Notes: generated by a model not told the origin, from the letters alone. Shown: positions 1 through 15,204, counted from the first letter of the stretch. The stretch is 64,000 bases of DNA from Gordius sp. MW1 (GCA_964036665.1 OZ038528.1:12592501-12656500), one strand, 5' to 3'. Translations and numbers: made by a program.

Positions 1-3000
1 ATAAATTTTTACTTGGGATCATAGAAACCACGTCTGAAAACGACAACTTTCATCGGGTGCATACGGTTGAAAGAAAAATATGTGAAAAATTTTGAGGTAA
101 AAATATTTATTTTTTTCGATTCTATGTGAAAGAGCATTAAAAAATATATAAAAGTAAGCCAATTTGAGAATCCTATTATCATCGATTTACTTCCGAAAAG
201 AGGTTTTAAGCTGCGAGAACTATCATTTTGACAAAAGACAACGTTTTATTGTTGCGATTAGTTTGTTGTATCGCAACGTGATGCTTAATTTTTGAAAATG
301 GCTCTATGCGATCATGATTTCAAAGTAATAGTTTTCAGATTCTGATAAATTTTTACTTGGGATCATAGAAACCACGTCTGAAAACGACAACTTTCATCGG
401 ATGAATACGGTTCAAAGAAAAATATGTGAAAAATTTTGAGGTAAAAATATTTATTTTTTTCAATTCTATGTGAAAGAGCATGAAAAAATATATAAAAGTA
501 AGCCAATTTGAGAATCCTATTATTCTTGATTGACTTCCGAAAAGGGGTTTTCAGTTGCGAGAACTATCATTTTGACAAAAGACAACGTTTTATTGTTGCG
601 ATTAGTTTGTTGTATCGCAACGTGAGTGCTTAATTTTTCCAAAATGCACTATGCGATCATGATTTTAAAGTAATAGTTTTCTGATTCTGATAAATTTTTA
701 CTTTTTATCATTGAAATAACGTCTGAAAACGACAACTTTCATCGGATGCATACGGTTGAAAGAAAAATATGTGAAAAATTTTGAGGTAAAAATATTTATT
801 TTTTTCGATTCTATGTGAAAGAGCATGAAAAAATATATAAAAGTAAGCCAATTTGAGAATCCTATAACCCTCGATTGACTTCCGAAAAGAGGTTTTAAGC
901 TGCGAGAACTATTATTTTGACAAAAGACAACGTTTTATTGTTGCGATTAGTTTGTTGTATCGCAACGTGATGCTTAATTTTTGAAAATGGCTCTATGCGA
1001 TCATGATTTCAAAGTAATAGTTTTCAGATTCTGATAAATTTTTACTTTGGATTATAGAAACCACGTCTTAAAACGACAACTTTCATCGGATGAATACGGT
1101 TGAAAGAAAAATATGTGAAAAATTTTGAGGTAAAAATATTGATTTTTTTCAATTCTATGTGAAAGAGCATGAAAAAATAAATAAAAAAGTAAGCCAATTT
1201 GAGAATCCTATTATCCTCGATTGACTTCCGAAAAGAGGTTTTAAGCTGCGAGAACTATCATTTTGACAAAAGACAACGTTTTATTGTTGCGATTAGTTTG
1301 TTGTATCGCAACGTGAGTGCTTAATTTTTGAAAATGGCTAATGCGATCATGATTTCAAAGTAATAGTTTTCAGATTCTGATAAATTTTTACTTGGGATCA
1401 TGGAAACCACGTCTGAAAACGACAACTTTCATCGGATGCATACGGTTGAAAGAAAAATATGTGAAAAATTTTGAGGTAAAAATATTTATTTTTTTCGATT
1501 TTATGTGAAAGAGCATGAAAAAATATATAAAAGTAAGCCAATTTGAGAATCCTATAAACCTCGATTGACTTCCGAAAAGAGGTTTTAAGCTGCGAGAACT
1601 ATTATTTTGACAAAAGACAACGTTTTATTGTTGCGATTAGTTTGTTGTATCGCAACGTGAGTGCTTAATTTTTGAAAATGGCTCTATGCGATCATGATTT
1701 GAAAGTAATAGTTTTCAGATTCTGATAAATTTTTACTTGGGATCATAGAAACCACGTCTGAAAACGACAACTTTCATCGGATGCATACGGGTGAAAGAAA
1801 AATATGTGAAAAATTTTGAGGTAAAAATATTTATTTTTTTCGATTCTATGTGAAAGAGCATGAAAAAATATATAAAAGTAAGCCAATTTGAGAATCCTAT
1901 TATCCTCGATTTACTTCCGAAAAGAGGTTTTAAGCTGCGAGAACTATCATTTTGACAAAAGACAACGTTTTATTGTTGCGATTAGTTTGTTGTATCGCAA
2001 CGTGAGTGCTTAATTTTTGAAAATGGCTCTATGCGATCATGATTTCAAAGTAATAGTTTTCAGATTCTCATAAATTTTTACTTGGGATCATGGAAACCAC
2101 GTCTGAAAACGACAACTTTCATCGGATGCATACTGTTGAAAGAAAAATATGTGAAAAATTTTGAGGTAAAAATATTTATTTTTTCGATTCTATGTGAAAG
2201 AGCATGAAAAAATATATAAAAGTAAGCCAATTTGAGAATCCTATAACCCTCGATTGACTTCCGAAAAGAGGTTTTAAGCTGCGAGAACTATTATTTTGAC
2301 AAAAGACAACGTTTTATTGTTGCGATTAGTTTGTTGTATCGCAACGTGAGTGCTTAATTTTTGAAAATGGCTCTATGCGATCATGATTTGAAAGTAATAG
2401 TTTTCAGATTCTGATAAATTTTTACTTGGGATCATGGAAACCACGTCTGAAAACGACAACTTTCATCGGATGCATACTGTTGAAAGAAAAATATGTGAAA
2501 AATTTTGAGGTAAAAATATTTATTTTTTTCGATTCTATGTGAAAGAGCATGAAAAAATATATAAAAGTAAGCCAATTTGAGAATCCTCTTATCCTCGATT
2601 GACTTCCGAAAAGAGGTTTTAAGCTGCGAGAACTATCATTTTGACAAAAGACAACGTTTATTGTTGCGATTAGTTTGTTGTATCGCAACGTGAGTGCTTA
2701 ATTTTTGAAAATGGCTAATGCGATCATGATTTCAAAGTAATAGTTTTCAGATTCTGATAATTTTTTACTTGGGATCATGGAAACCACGTCTGAAAACGAC
2801 AACTTTCATCGGATGCATACGGTTGAAAGAAAAATATGTGAAAAATTTTGAGGTAAAAATATTTATTTTTTTCGATTTTATGTGAAAGAGCATGAAAAAA
2901 TATATAAAAGTAAGCCAATTTGAGAATCCTATAAACCTCGATTGACTTCCGAAAAGAGGTTTTAAGCTGCGAGAACTATTATTTTGACAAAAGACAACGT

Positions 3001-6000
3001 TTTATTGTTGCGATTAGTTTGTTGTATCGCAACGTGAGTGCTTAATTTTTGAAAATGGCTCTATGCGATCATGATTTCAAAGTAATAGTTTTCAGATTCT
3101 GATAAATTTTTACTTGGGATCATGGAAACCACGTCTGAAAACGACAACTTTCATCGGATGCATACTGTTGAAAGAAAAATATGTGAAAAATTTTGAGGTA
3201 AAAATATTTATTTTTTTCGATTCTATGTGAAAGAGCATGAAAAAATAGATATAAGTAAGCCAATTTGAGAATCCTATTATCCTCGATTTACTTCCGAAAA
3301 GAGGTTTTAAGCTGCGAGAACTATCATTTTGACAAAAGACAACGTTTTATTGTTGCGATTAGTTTGTTGTATCGCAACGTGATGCTTAATTTTTCCAAAA
3401 TGCACTATGCGATCATGATTTTAAAGTAATAGTTTTCTGATTCTGATAAATTTTTACTTTTTATCATTGAAATAACGTCTGAAAACGACAACTTTCATCG
3501 GATGCATACGGTTGAAAGAAAAATATGTGAAAAATTTTGAGGTAAAAATATTTATTTTTTTCGATTCTATGTGAAAGAGCATGAAAAAATATATAAAAGT
3601 AAGCCAATTTGAGAATCCTATAACCCTCGATTGACTTCCGAAAAGAGGTTTTAAGCTGCGAGAACTATTATTTTGACAAAAGACAACGTTTTATTGTTGC
3701 GATTAGTTTGTTGTATGGCAACGTGATGCTTAATTTTTGAAAATGGCTCTATGCGATCATGATTTCAAAGTAATAGTTTTCAGATTCTGATAAATTTTTA
3801 CTTGGGATCATAGAAACCACGTCTGAAAACGACAACTTTCATCGGATGAATACGGTTCAAAGAAAAATATGTGAAAAATTTTGAGGTAAAAATATTTATT
3901 TTTTCGATTCTATCTATGTGAAAGAACATGAAAATATATATATAAGTAAGCCAATTTGAGAATCCTATTATCCTCGATTTACTTCCGAAAAGAGGTTTTA
4001 AGCTGCGAGAACTATCATTTTGACAAAAGACAACGTTTTATTGTTGCGATTAGTTTGTTGTATCGCAACGTGAGTGCTTAATTTTTCCAAAATGCACTAT
4101 GCGATCATGATTTTAAAGTAATAGTTTTCTGATTCTGATAAATTTTTACTTTTTATCATTGAAATAACGTCTGAAAACGACAACTTTCATCGGATGCATA
4201 CGGTTGAAAGAAAAATATGTGAAAAATTTTGAGGTAAAAATATTTATTTTTTTCGATTCTATGTGAAAGAGCATGAAAAAATATATATAACTAAGCCAAT
4301 TTGAGAATCCTATTATCCTCGATTTACTTCCGAAAAGAGGTTTAAAGCTGCGATATCTATCATTTTGACAAAAGACAACGTTTTATTGTTGCGATTAATT
4401 TGTTGTATCGCAACGTGATGCTTAATTTTTGAAAATGGCTCTATGCGATCATGATTTCAAAGTAATAGTTTTCAGATTCTGATAAATTTTTACTTTGGAT
4501 TATAGAAACCACGTCTTAAAACGACAACTTTCATCGGATGAATACGGTTGAAAGAAAAATATGTGAAAAATTTTGAGGTAAAAATATTGATTTTTTTCAA
4601 TTCTATGTGAAAGAGCATGAAAAAATAAATAAAAAAGTAAGCCAATTTGAGAATCCTATTATCCTCGATTGACTTCCGAAAAGAGGTTTTAAGCTGCGAG
4701 AACTATCATTTTGACAAAAGACAACGTTTTATTGTTGCGATTAGTTTGTTGTATCGCAACGTGAGTGCTTAATTTTTGAAAATGGCTAATGCGATCATGA
4801 TTTCAAAGTAATAGTTTTCAGATTCTGATAAATTTTTACTTGGGATCATGGAAACCACGTCTGAAAACGACAACTTTCATCGGATGCATACGGTTGAAAG
4901 AAAAATATGTGAAAAATTTTGAGGTAAAAATATTTATTTTTTTCGATTTTATGTGAAAGAGCATGAAAAAATATATAAAAGTAAGCCAATTTGAGAATCC
5001 TATAAACCTCGATTGACTTCCGAAAAGAGGTTTTAAGCTGCGAGAACTATTATTTTGACAAAAGACAACGTTTTATTGTTGCGATTAGTTTGTTGTATCG
5101 CAACGTGAGTGCTTAATTTTTGAAAATGGCTCTATGCGATCATGATTTGAAAGTAATAGTTTTCAGATTCTGATAAATTTTTACTTGGAATCATAGAAAC
5201 CACGTCTGAAAACGACAACTTTCATCGGATGCATACGGGTGAAAGAAAAATATGTGAAAAATTTTGAGGTAAAAATATTTATTTTTTTCGATTCTATGTG
5301 AAAGAGCATGAAAAAATATATAAAAGTAAGCCAATTTGAGAATCCTATTATCCTCGATTTACTTCCGAAAAGAGGTTTTAAGCTGCGAGAACTATCATTT
5401 TGACAAAAGACAACGTTTTATTGTTGCGATTAGTTTGTTGTATCGCAACGTGAGTGCTTAATTTTTGAAAATGGCTCTATGCGATCATGATTTCAAAGTA
5501 ATAGTTTTCAGATTCTGATAAATTTTTACTTGGGATCATGGAAACCACGTCTGAAAACGACAACTTTCATCGGATGCATACTGTTGAAAGAAAAATATGT
5601 GAAAAATTTTGAGGTAAAAATATTTATTTTTTCGATTCTATGTGAAAGAGCATGAAAAAATATATAAAAGTAAGCCAATTTGAGAATCCTATAACCCTCG
5701 ATTGACTTCCGAAAAGAGGTTTTAAGCTGCGAGAACTATTATTTTGACAAAAGACAACGTTTTATTGTTGCGATTAGTTTGTTGTATCGCAACGTGAGTG
5801 CTTAATTTTTGAAAATGGCTCTATGCGATCATGATTTGAAAGTAATAGTTTTCAGATTCTGATAAATTTTTACTTGGGATCATGGAAACCACGTCTGAAA
5901 ACGACAACTTTCATCGGATACATACTGTTGAAAGAAAAATATGTGAAAAATTTTGAGGTAAAAATATTTATTTTTTTCGATTCTATGTGAAAGAGCATGA

Positions 6001-9000
6001 AAAAATATATAAAAGTAAGCCAATTTGAGAATCCTCTTATCCTCGATTGACTTCCGAAAAGAGGTTTTAAGCTGCGAGAACTATCATTTTGACAAAAGAC
6101 AACGTTTATTGTTGCGATTAGTTTGTTGTATCGCAACGTGAGTGCTTAATTTTTGAAAATGGCTAATGCGATCATGATTTCAAAGTAATAGTTTTCAGAT
6201 TCTGATAATTTTTTACTTGGGATCATGGAAACCACGTCTGAAAACGACAACTTTCATCGGATGCATACGGTTGAAAGAAAAATATGTGAAAAATTTTGAG
6301 GTAAAAATATTTATTTTTTTCGATTTTATGTGAAAGAGCATGAAAAAATATATAAAAGTAAGCCAATTTGAGAATCCTATAAACCTCGATTGACTTCCGA
6401 AAAGAGGTTTTAAGCTGCGAGAACTATTATTTTGACAAAAGACAACGTTTTATTGTTGCGATTAGTTTGTTGTATCGCAACGTGAGTGCTTAATTTTTGA
6501 AAATGGCTCTATGCGATCATGATTTCAAAGTAATAGTTTTCAGATTCTGATAAATTTTTACTTGGGATCATGGAAACCACGTCTGAAAACGACAACTTTC
6601 ATCGGATGCATACTGTTGAAAGAAAAATATGTGAAAAATTTTGAGGTAAAAATATTTATTTTTTTCGATTCTATGTGAAAGAGCATGAAAAAATAGATAT
6701 AAGTAAGCCAATTTGAGAATCCTATTATCCTCGATTTACTTCCGAAAAGAGGTTTTAAGCTGCGAGAACTATCATTTTGACAAAAGACAACGTTTTATTG
6801 TTGCGATTAGTTTGTTGTATCGCAACGTGATGCTTAATTTTTCCAAAATGCACTATGCGATCATGATTTTAAAGTAATAGTTTTCTGATTCTGATAAATT
6901 TTTACTTTTTATCATTGAAATAACGTCTGAAAACGACAACTTTCATCGGATGCATACGGTTGAAAGAAAAATATGTGAAAAATTTTGAGGTAAAAATATT
7001 TATTTTTTTCGATTCTATGTGAAAGAGCATGAAAAAATATATAAAAGTAAGCCAATTTGAGAATCCTATAACCCTCGATTGACTTCCGAAAAGAGGTTTT
7101 AAGCTGCGAGAACTATTATTTTGACAAAAGACAACGTTTTATTGTTGCGATTAGTTTGTTGTATGGCAACGTGATGCTTAATTTTTGAAAATGGCTCTAT
7201 GCGATCATGATTTCAAAGTAATAGTTTTCAGATTCTGATAAATTTTTACTTGGGATCATAGAAACCACGTCTGAAAACGACAACTTTCATCGGATGAATA
7301 CGGTTCAAAGAAAAATATGTGAAAAATTTTGAGGTAAAAATATTTATTTTTTCGATTCTATGTGAAAGAACATGAAAATATATATATAAGTAAGCCAATT
7401 TGAGAATCCTATTATCCTCGATTTACTTCCGAAAAGAGGTTTTAAGCTGCGAGAACTATCATTTTGACAAAAGACAACGTTTTATTGTTGCGATTAGTTT
7501 GTTGTATCGCAACGTGAGTGCTTAATTTTTCCAAAATGCACTATGCGATCATGATTTTAAAGTAATAGTTTTCTGATTCTGATAAATTTTTACTTTTTAT
7601 CATTGAAATAACGTCTGAAAACGACAACTTTCATCGGATGCATACGGTTGAAAGAAAAATATGTGAAAAATTTTGAGGTAAAAATATTTATTTTTTTCGA
7701 TTCTATGTGAAAGAGCATGAAAAAATATATATAACTAAGCCAATTTGAGAATCCTATTATCCTCGATTTACTTCCGAAAAGAGGTTTAAAGCTGCGATAT
7801 CTATCATTTTGACAAAAGACAACGTTTTATTGTTGCGATTAATTTGTTGTATCGCAACGTGATGCTTAATTTTTGAAAATGGCTCTATGCGATCATGATT
7901 TCAAAGTAATAGTTTTCAGATTCTGATAAATTTTTACTTGGGATTATGGAAACCACGTCTGAAAACGACAACTTTCATCATATGCATACGGTTGAAAGAA
8001 AAATATGTGAAAAATTTTGAGGTAAAAATATTTATTTTTTCGATTCTATGTGAAAGAGCATGAAAAAATATATAAAAGTAAGCCAATTTGAGAATCCTAT
8101 AACCCTCGATTGACTTCCGAAAAGAGGTTTTAAGCTGCGAGAACTATTATTTTGACAAAAGACAACGTTTTATTGTTGCGATTAGTTTGTTGTATAGCAA
8201 CGTGATGCTTAATTTTTGAAAATGGCTCTATGCGATCATGATTTCAAAGTAATAGTTTTCAGATTCTGATAAATTTTTACTTGGGATCATAGAAACCACG
8301 TCTGAAAACGACAACTTTCATCGGATGCATACGGGTGAAAGAAAAATATGTGAAAAATTTTGAGGTAAAAATATTTATTTTTTTCAATTCTATGTGAAAG
8401 AGCATGAAAAAATATATAAAAGTAAGCCAATTTGAGAATCCTATTATTCTTGATTGACTTCCGAAAAGGGGTTTTCAGTTGCGAGAACTATCATTTTGAC
8501 AAAAGACAACGTTTTATTGTTGCGATTAGTTTGTTGTATCGCAACGTGAGTGCTTAATTTTTCCAAAATGCACTATGCGATCATGATTTTAAAGTAATAG
8601 TTTTCTGATTCTGATAAATTTTTACTTTTTATCATTGAAATAACGTCTGAAAACGACAACTTTCATCGGATGCATACGGTTGAAAGAAAAATATGTGAAA
8701 AATTTTGAGGTAAAAATATTTATTTTTTTCGATTCTATGTGAAAGAGCATGAAAAAATATATAAAAGTAAGCCAATTTGAGAATCCTATAACCCTCGATT
8801 GACTTCCGAAAAGAGGTTTTAAGCTGCGAGAACTATTATTTTGACAAAAGACAACGTTTTATTGTTGCGATTAGTTTGTTGTATCGCAACGTGATGCTTA
8901 ATTTTTGAAAATGGCTCTATGCGATCATGATTTCAAAGTAATAGTTTTCAGATTCTGATAAATTTTTACTTTGGATTATAGAAACCACGTCTTAAAACGA

Positions 9001-12000
9001 CAACTTTCATCGGATGAATACGGTTGAAAGAAAAATATGTGAAAAATTTTGAGGTAAAAATATTGATTTTTTTCGATTCTATGTGAAAGAGCATGAAAAA
9101 ATATATAAAAGTAAGCCAATTTGAGAATCCTCTTATCCTCGATTGACTTCCGAAAAGAGGTTTTAAGCTGCGAGAACTATCATTTTGACAAAAGACAACG
9201 TTTATTGTTGCGATTAGTTTGTTGTATCGCAACGTGAGTGCTTAATTTTTGAAAATGGCTAATGCGATCATGATTTCAAAGTAATAGTTTTCAGATTCTG
9301 ATAATTTTTTACTTGGGATCATGGAAACCACGTCTGAAAACGACAACTTTCATCGGATGCATACGGTTGAAAGAAAAATATGTGAAAAATTTTGAGGTAA
9401 AAATATTTATTTTTTTCGATTTTATGTGAAAGAGCATGAAAAAATATATAAAAGTAAGCCAATTTGAGAATCCTATAAACCTCGATTGACTTCCGAAAAG
9501 AGGTTTTAAGCTGCGAGAACTATTATTTTGACAAAAGACAACGTTTTATTGTTGCGATTAGTTTGTTGTATCGCAACGTGAGTGCTTAATTTTTGAAAAT
9601 GGCTCTATGCGATCATGATTTCAAAGTAATAGTTTTCAGATTCTGATAAATTTTTACTTGGGATCATGGAAACCACGTCTGAAAACGACAACTTTCATCG
9701 GATGCATACTGTTGAAAGAAAAATATGTGAAAAATTTTGAGGTAAAAATATTTATTTTTTTCGATTCTATGTGAAAGAGCATGAAAAAATAGATATAAGT
9801 AAGCCAATTTGAGAATCCTATTATCCTCGATTTACTTCCGAAAAGAGGTTTTAAGCTGCGAGAACTATCATTTTGACAAAAGACAACGTTTTATTGTTGC
9901 GATTAGTTTGTTGTATCGCAACGTGATGCTTAATTTTTCCAAAATGCACTATGCGATCATGATTTTAAAGTAATAGTTTTCTGATTCTGATAAATTTTTA
10001 CTTTTTATCATTGAAATAACGTCTGAAAACGACAACTTTCATCGGATGCATACGGTTGAAAGAAAAATATGTGAAAAATTTTGAGGTAAAAATATTTATT
10101 TTTTTCGATTCTATGTGAAAGAGCATGAAAAAATATATAAAAGTAAGCCAATTTGAGAATCCTATAACCCTCGATTGACTTCCGAAAAGAGGTTTTAAGC
10201 TGCGAGAACTATTATTTTGACAAAAGACAACGTTTTATTGTTGCGATTAGTTTGTTGTATGGCAACGTGATGCTTAATTTTTGAAAATGGCTCTATGCGA
10301 TCATGATTTCAAAGTAATAGTTTTCAGATTCTGATAAATTTTTACTTGGGATCATAGAAACCACGTCTGAAAACGACAACTTTCATCGGATGAATACGGT
10401 TCAAAGAAAAATATGTGAAAAATTTTGAGGTAAAAATATTTATTTTTTCGATTCTATGTGAAAGAACATGAAAATATATATATAAGTAAGCCAATTTGAG
10501 AATCCTATTATCCTCGATTTACTTCCGAAAAGAGGTTTTAAGCTGCGAGAACTATCATTTTGACAAAAGACAACGTTTTATTGTTGCGATTAGTTTGTTG
10601 TATCGCAACGTGAGTGCTTAATTTTTCCAAAATGCACTATGCGATCATGATTTTAAAGTAATAGTTTTCTGATTCTGATAAATTTTTACTTTTTATCATT
10701 GAAATAACGTCTGAAAACGACAACTTTCATCGGATGCATACGGTTGAAAGAAAAATATGTGAAAAATTTTGAGGTAAAAATATTTATTTTTTTCGATTCT
10801 ATGTGAAAGAGCATGAAAAAATATATATAACTAAGCCAATTTGAGAATCCTATTATCCTCGATTTACTTCCGAAAAGAGGTTTAAAGCTGCGATATCTAT
10901 CATTTTGACAAAAGACAACGTTTTATTGTTGCGATTAATTTGTTGTATCGCAACGTGATGCTTAATTTTTGAAAATGGCTCTATGCGATCATGATTTCAA
11001 AGTAATAGTTTTCAGATTCTGATAAATTTTTACTTGGGATTATGGAAACCACGTCTGAAAACGACAACTTTCATCATATGCATACGGTTGAAAGAAAAAT
11101 ATGTGAAAAATTTTGAGGTAAAAATATTTATTTTTTCGATTCTATGTGAAAGAGCATGAAAAAATATATAAAAGTAAGCCAATTTGAGAATCCTATAACC
11201 CTCGATTGACTTCCGAAAAGAGGTTTTAAGCTGCGAGAACTATTATTTTGACAAAAGACAACGTTTTATTGTTGCGATTAGTTTGTTGTATAGCAACGTG
11301 ATGCTTAATTTTTGAAAATGGCTCTATGCGATCATGATTTCAAAGTAATAGTTTTCAGATTCTGATAAATTTTTACTTGGGATCATAGAAACCACGTCTG
11401 AAAACGACAACTTTCATCGGATGCATACGGGTGAAAGAAAAATATGTGAAAAATTTTGAGGTAAAAATATTTATTTTTTTCAATTCTATGTGAAAGAGCA
11501 TGAAAAAATATATAAAAGTAAGCCAATTTGAGAATCCTATTATTCTTGATTGACTTCCGAAAAGGGGTTTTCAGTTGCGAGAACTATCATTTTGACAAAA
11601 GACAACGTTTTATTGTTGCGATTAGTTTGTTGTATCGCAACGTGAGTGCTTAATTTTTCCAAAATGCACTATGCGATCATGATTTTAAAGTAATAGTTTT
11701 CTGATTCTGATAAATTTTTACTTTTTATCATTGAAATAACGTCTGAAAACGACAACTTTCATCGGATGCATACGGTTGAAAGAAAAATATGTGAAAAATT
11801 TTGAGGTAAAAATATTTATTTTTTTCGATTCTATGTGAAAGAGCATGAAAAAATATATAAAAGTAAGCCAATTTGAGAATCCTATAACCCTCGATTGACT
11901 TCCGAAAAGAGGTTTTAAGCTGCGAGAACTATTATTTTGACAAAAGACAACGTTTTATTGTTGCGATTAGTTTGTTGTATCGCAACGTGATGCTTAATTT

Positions 12001-14951
12001 TTGAAAATGGCTCTATGCGATCATGATTTCAAAGTAATAGTTTTCAGATTCTGATAAATTTTTACTTTGGATTATAGAAACCACGTCTTAAAACGACAAC
12101 TTTCATCGGATGAATACGGTTGAAAGAAAAATATGTGAAAAATTTTGAGGTAAAAATATTGATTTTTTTCGATTCTATGTGAAAGAGCATGAAAAAATAT
12201 ATAAAAGTAAGCCAATTTGAGAATCCTCTTATCCTCGATTGACTTCCGAAAAGAGGTTTTAAGCTGCGAGAACTATCATTTTGACAAAAGACAACGTTTA
12301 TTGTTGCGATTAGTTTGTTGTATCGCAACGTGAGTGCTTAATTTTTGAAAATGGCTAATGCGATCATGATTTCAAAGTAATAGTTTTCAGATTCTGATAA
12401 TTTTTTACTTGGGATCATGGAAACCACGTCTGAAAACGACAACTTTCATCGGATGCATACGGTTGAAAGAAAAATATGTGAAAAATTTTGAGGTAAAAAT
12501 ATTTATTTTTTTCGATTTTATGTGAAAGAGCATGAAAAAATATATAAAAGTAAGCCAATTTGAGAATCCTATAAACCTCGATTGACTTCCGAAAAGAGGT
12601 TTTAAGCTGCGAGAACTATTATTTTGACAAAAGACAACGTTTTATTGTTGCGATTAGTTTGTTGTATCGCAACGTGAGTGCTTAATTTTTGAAAATGGCT
12701 CTATGCGATCATGATTTCAAAGTAATAGTTTTCAGATTCTGATAAATTTTTACTTGGGATCATGGAAACCACGTCTGAAAACGACAACTTTCATCGGATG
12801 CATACTGTTGAAAGAAAAATATGTGAAAAATTTTGAGGTAAAAATATTTATTTTTTTCGATTCTATGTGAAAGAGCATGAAAAAATATATAAAAGTAAGC
12901 CAATTTGAGAATCCTATTATCCTCGATTTACTTCCGAAAAGAGGTTTTAAGCTGCGAGAACTATCATTTTGACAAAAGACAACGTTTTATTGTTGCGATT
13001 AGTTTGTTGTATCGCAACGTGAGTGCTTAATTTTTGAAAATGGCTCTATGCGATCATGATTTCAAAGTAATAGTTTTCAGATTCTGATAAATTTTTACTT
13101 GGGATCATGGAAACCACGTCTGAAAACGACAACTTTCATCGGATGCATACTGTTGAAAGAAAAATATGTGAAAAATTTTGAGGTAAAAATATTTATTTTT
13201 TCGATTCTATGTGAAAGAGCATGAAAAAATATATAAAAGTAAGCCAATTTGAGAATCCTATAACCCTCGATTGACTTCCGAAAAGAGGTTTTAAGCTGCG
13301 AGAACTATTATTTTGACAAAAGACAACGTTTTATTGTTGCGATTAGTTTGTTGTATCGCAACGTGAGTGCTTAATTTTTGAAAATGGCTCTATGCGATCA
13401 TGATTTGAAAGTAATAGTTTTCAGATTCTGATAAATTTTTACTTGGGATCATGGAAACCACGTCTGAAAACGACAACTTTCATCGGATGCATACTGTTGA
13501 AAGAAAAATATGTGAAAAATTTTGAGGTAAAAATATTTATTTTTTTCGATTCTATGTGAAAGAGCATGAAAAAATAGATATAAGTAAGCCAATTTGAGAA
13601 TCCTATTATCCTCGATTTACTTCCGAAAAGAGGTTTTAAGCTGCGAGAACTATCATTTTGACAAAAGACAACGTTTTATTGTTGCGATTAGTTTGTTGTA
13701 TCGCAACGTGATGCTTAATTTTTCCAAAATGCACTATGCGATCATGATTTTAAAGTAATAGTTTTCTGATTCTGATAAATTTTTACTTTTTATCATTGAA
13801 ATAACGTCTGAAAACGACAACTTTCATCGGATGCATACGGTTGAAAGAAAAATATGTGAAAAATTTTGAGGTAAAAATATTTATTTTTTTCGATTCTATG
13901 TGAAAGAGCATGAAAAAATATATAAAAGTAAGCCAATTTGAGAATCCTATAACCCTCGATTGACTTCCGAAAAGAGGTTTTAAGCTGCGAGAACTATTAT
14001 TTTGACAAAAGACAACGTTTTATTGTTGCGATTAGTTTGTTGTATGGCAACGTGATGCTTAATTTTTGAAAATGGCTCTATGCGATCATGATTTCAAAGT
14101 AATAGTTTTCAGATTCTGATAAATTTTTACTTGGGATCATAGAAACCACGTCTGAAAACGACAACTTTCATCGGATGAATACGGTTCAAAGAAAAATATG
14201 TGAAAAATTTTGAGGTAAAAATATTTATTTTTTCGATTCTATGTGAAAGAACATGAAAATATATATATAAGTAAGCCAATTTGAGAATCCTATTATCCTC
14301 GATTTACTTCCGAAAAGAGGTTTTAAGCTGCGAGAACTATCATTTTGACAAAAGACAACGTTTTATTGTTGCGATTAGTTTGTTGTATCGCAACGTGAGT
14401 GCTTAATTTTTCCAAAATGCACTATGCGATCATGATTTTAAAGTAATAGTTTTCTGATTCTGATAAATTTTTACTTTTTATCATTGAAATAACGTCTGAA
14501 AACGACAACTTTCATCGGATGCATACGGTTGAAAGAAAAATATGTGAAAAATTTTGAGGTAAAAATATTTATTTTTTTCGATTCTATGTGAAAGAGCATG
14601 AAAAAATATATATAACTAAGCCAATTTGAGAATCCTATTATCCTCGATTTACTTCCGAAAAGAGGTTTAAAGCTGCGATATCTATCATTTTGACAAAAGA
14701 CAACGTTTTATTGTTGCGATTAATTTGTTGTATCGCAACGTGATGCTTAATTTTTGAAAATGGCTCTATGCGATCATGATTTCAAAGTAATAGTTTTCAG
14801 ATTCTGATAAATTTTTACTTGGGATTATGGAAACCACGTCTGAAAACGACAACTTTCATCATATGCATACGGTTGAAAGAAAAATATGTGAAAAATTTTG
14901 AGGTAAAAATATTTATTTTTTCGATTCTATGTGAAAGAGCATGAAAAAATA
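1..14951 (+). repeat. Satellite array, ~345-bp monomer, HOR family A
   Basis: About 43 head-to-tail monomers of 344-346 bp fill this stretch; the phrase ataaatttttactt recurs at 345, 690, 1034, 1380 and 1725. Two alternating monomer types differ at ttttgaaaatggctc versus ttttccaaaatgcac. Rare variants show a higher-order repeat: gtatggcaac occurs only at 3713, 7161, 10257 and 14042, spacings of 3448, 3096 and 3785 bp, that is 10, 9 and 11 monomers. The HOR copies are almost identical, but monomers within one copy clearly differ. A CTAT insertion near 3911 is private to one copy. The array continues beyond the left edge. No real gene is present. A pericentromeric or heterochromatic location is inferred, not shown. 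Confidence 0.97.
251..277. other. Conserved dyad (8-bp stem, 11-nt loop) in the satellite monomer
   Basis: GTTGCGAT at 251-258 and ATCGCAAC at 270-277 are exact inverse complements around an 11-nt loop. The same dyad is present in almost every monomer (for example 595-621), and the type-B monomers after 21.5 kb keep the stem with at most one change while the loop varies. This is the first example. It could be a protein-binding or cruciform site, but no function can be read from the sequence. Confidence 0.85.
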
Positions 14952-15203
14952 TGTTGCGTCCATTGTCTTAATTGATTTAATTGAACACCAAGCATACCTC
15001 GAGGTATCACCACTATATATAATTGATTTGATTATACCTCGCGGAAGCAACACTAAACTTAATTGATTTCAATTAATATATGTGTATATAAAGGAATTTT
15101 ATATACACCAGAACTGACTTTGTTCTCGCATACAATTTACTTTATTTGGATAATAAATAAAGCACTTATTACTTTAACTTAGTGGTATTTCTTTATCCTG
15201 AAA
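14952..15203 (+). repeat. 5' LTR of the TRIM-like element
   Basis: This 252-bp repeat matches 15925-16176 except at two positions. It begins TGTTGCGTCC, contains the TATA-like stretch gtgtatataaagg near 15080 and the AATAAATAAA polyadenylation-type signal near 15152, as expected for U3-R-U5. Confidence 0.93.
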
Positions 15204-15204
15204 T

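Noticed and set aside
2422-2688. Repeated 88-codon minus-strand ORFs (2422, 5870, 8966, 12062, 17420, 19825 and others)
   Set aside because: They recur only because the satellite monomer recurs, are present in a minority of monomers, and break with single-base changes. There is no conserved start context or coding bias.
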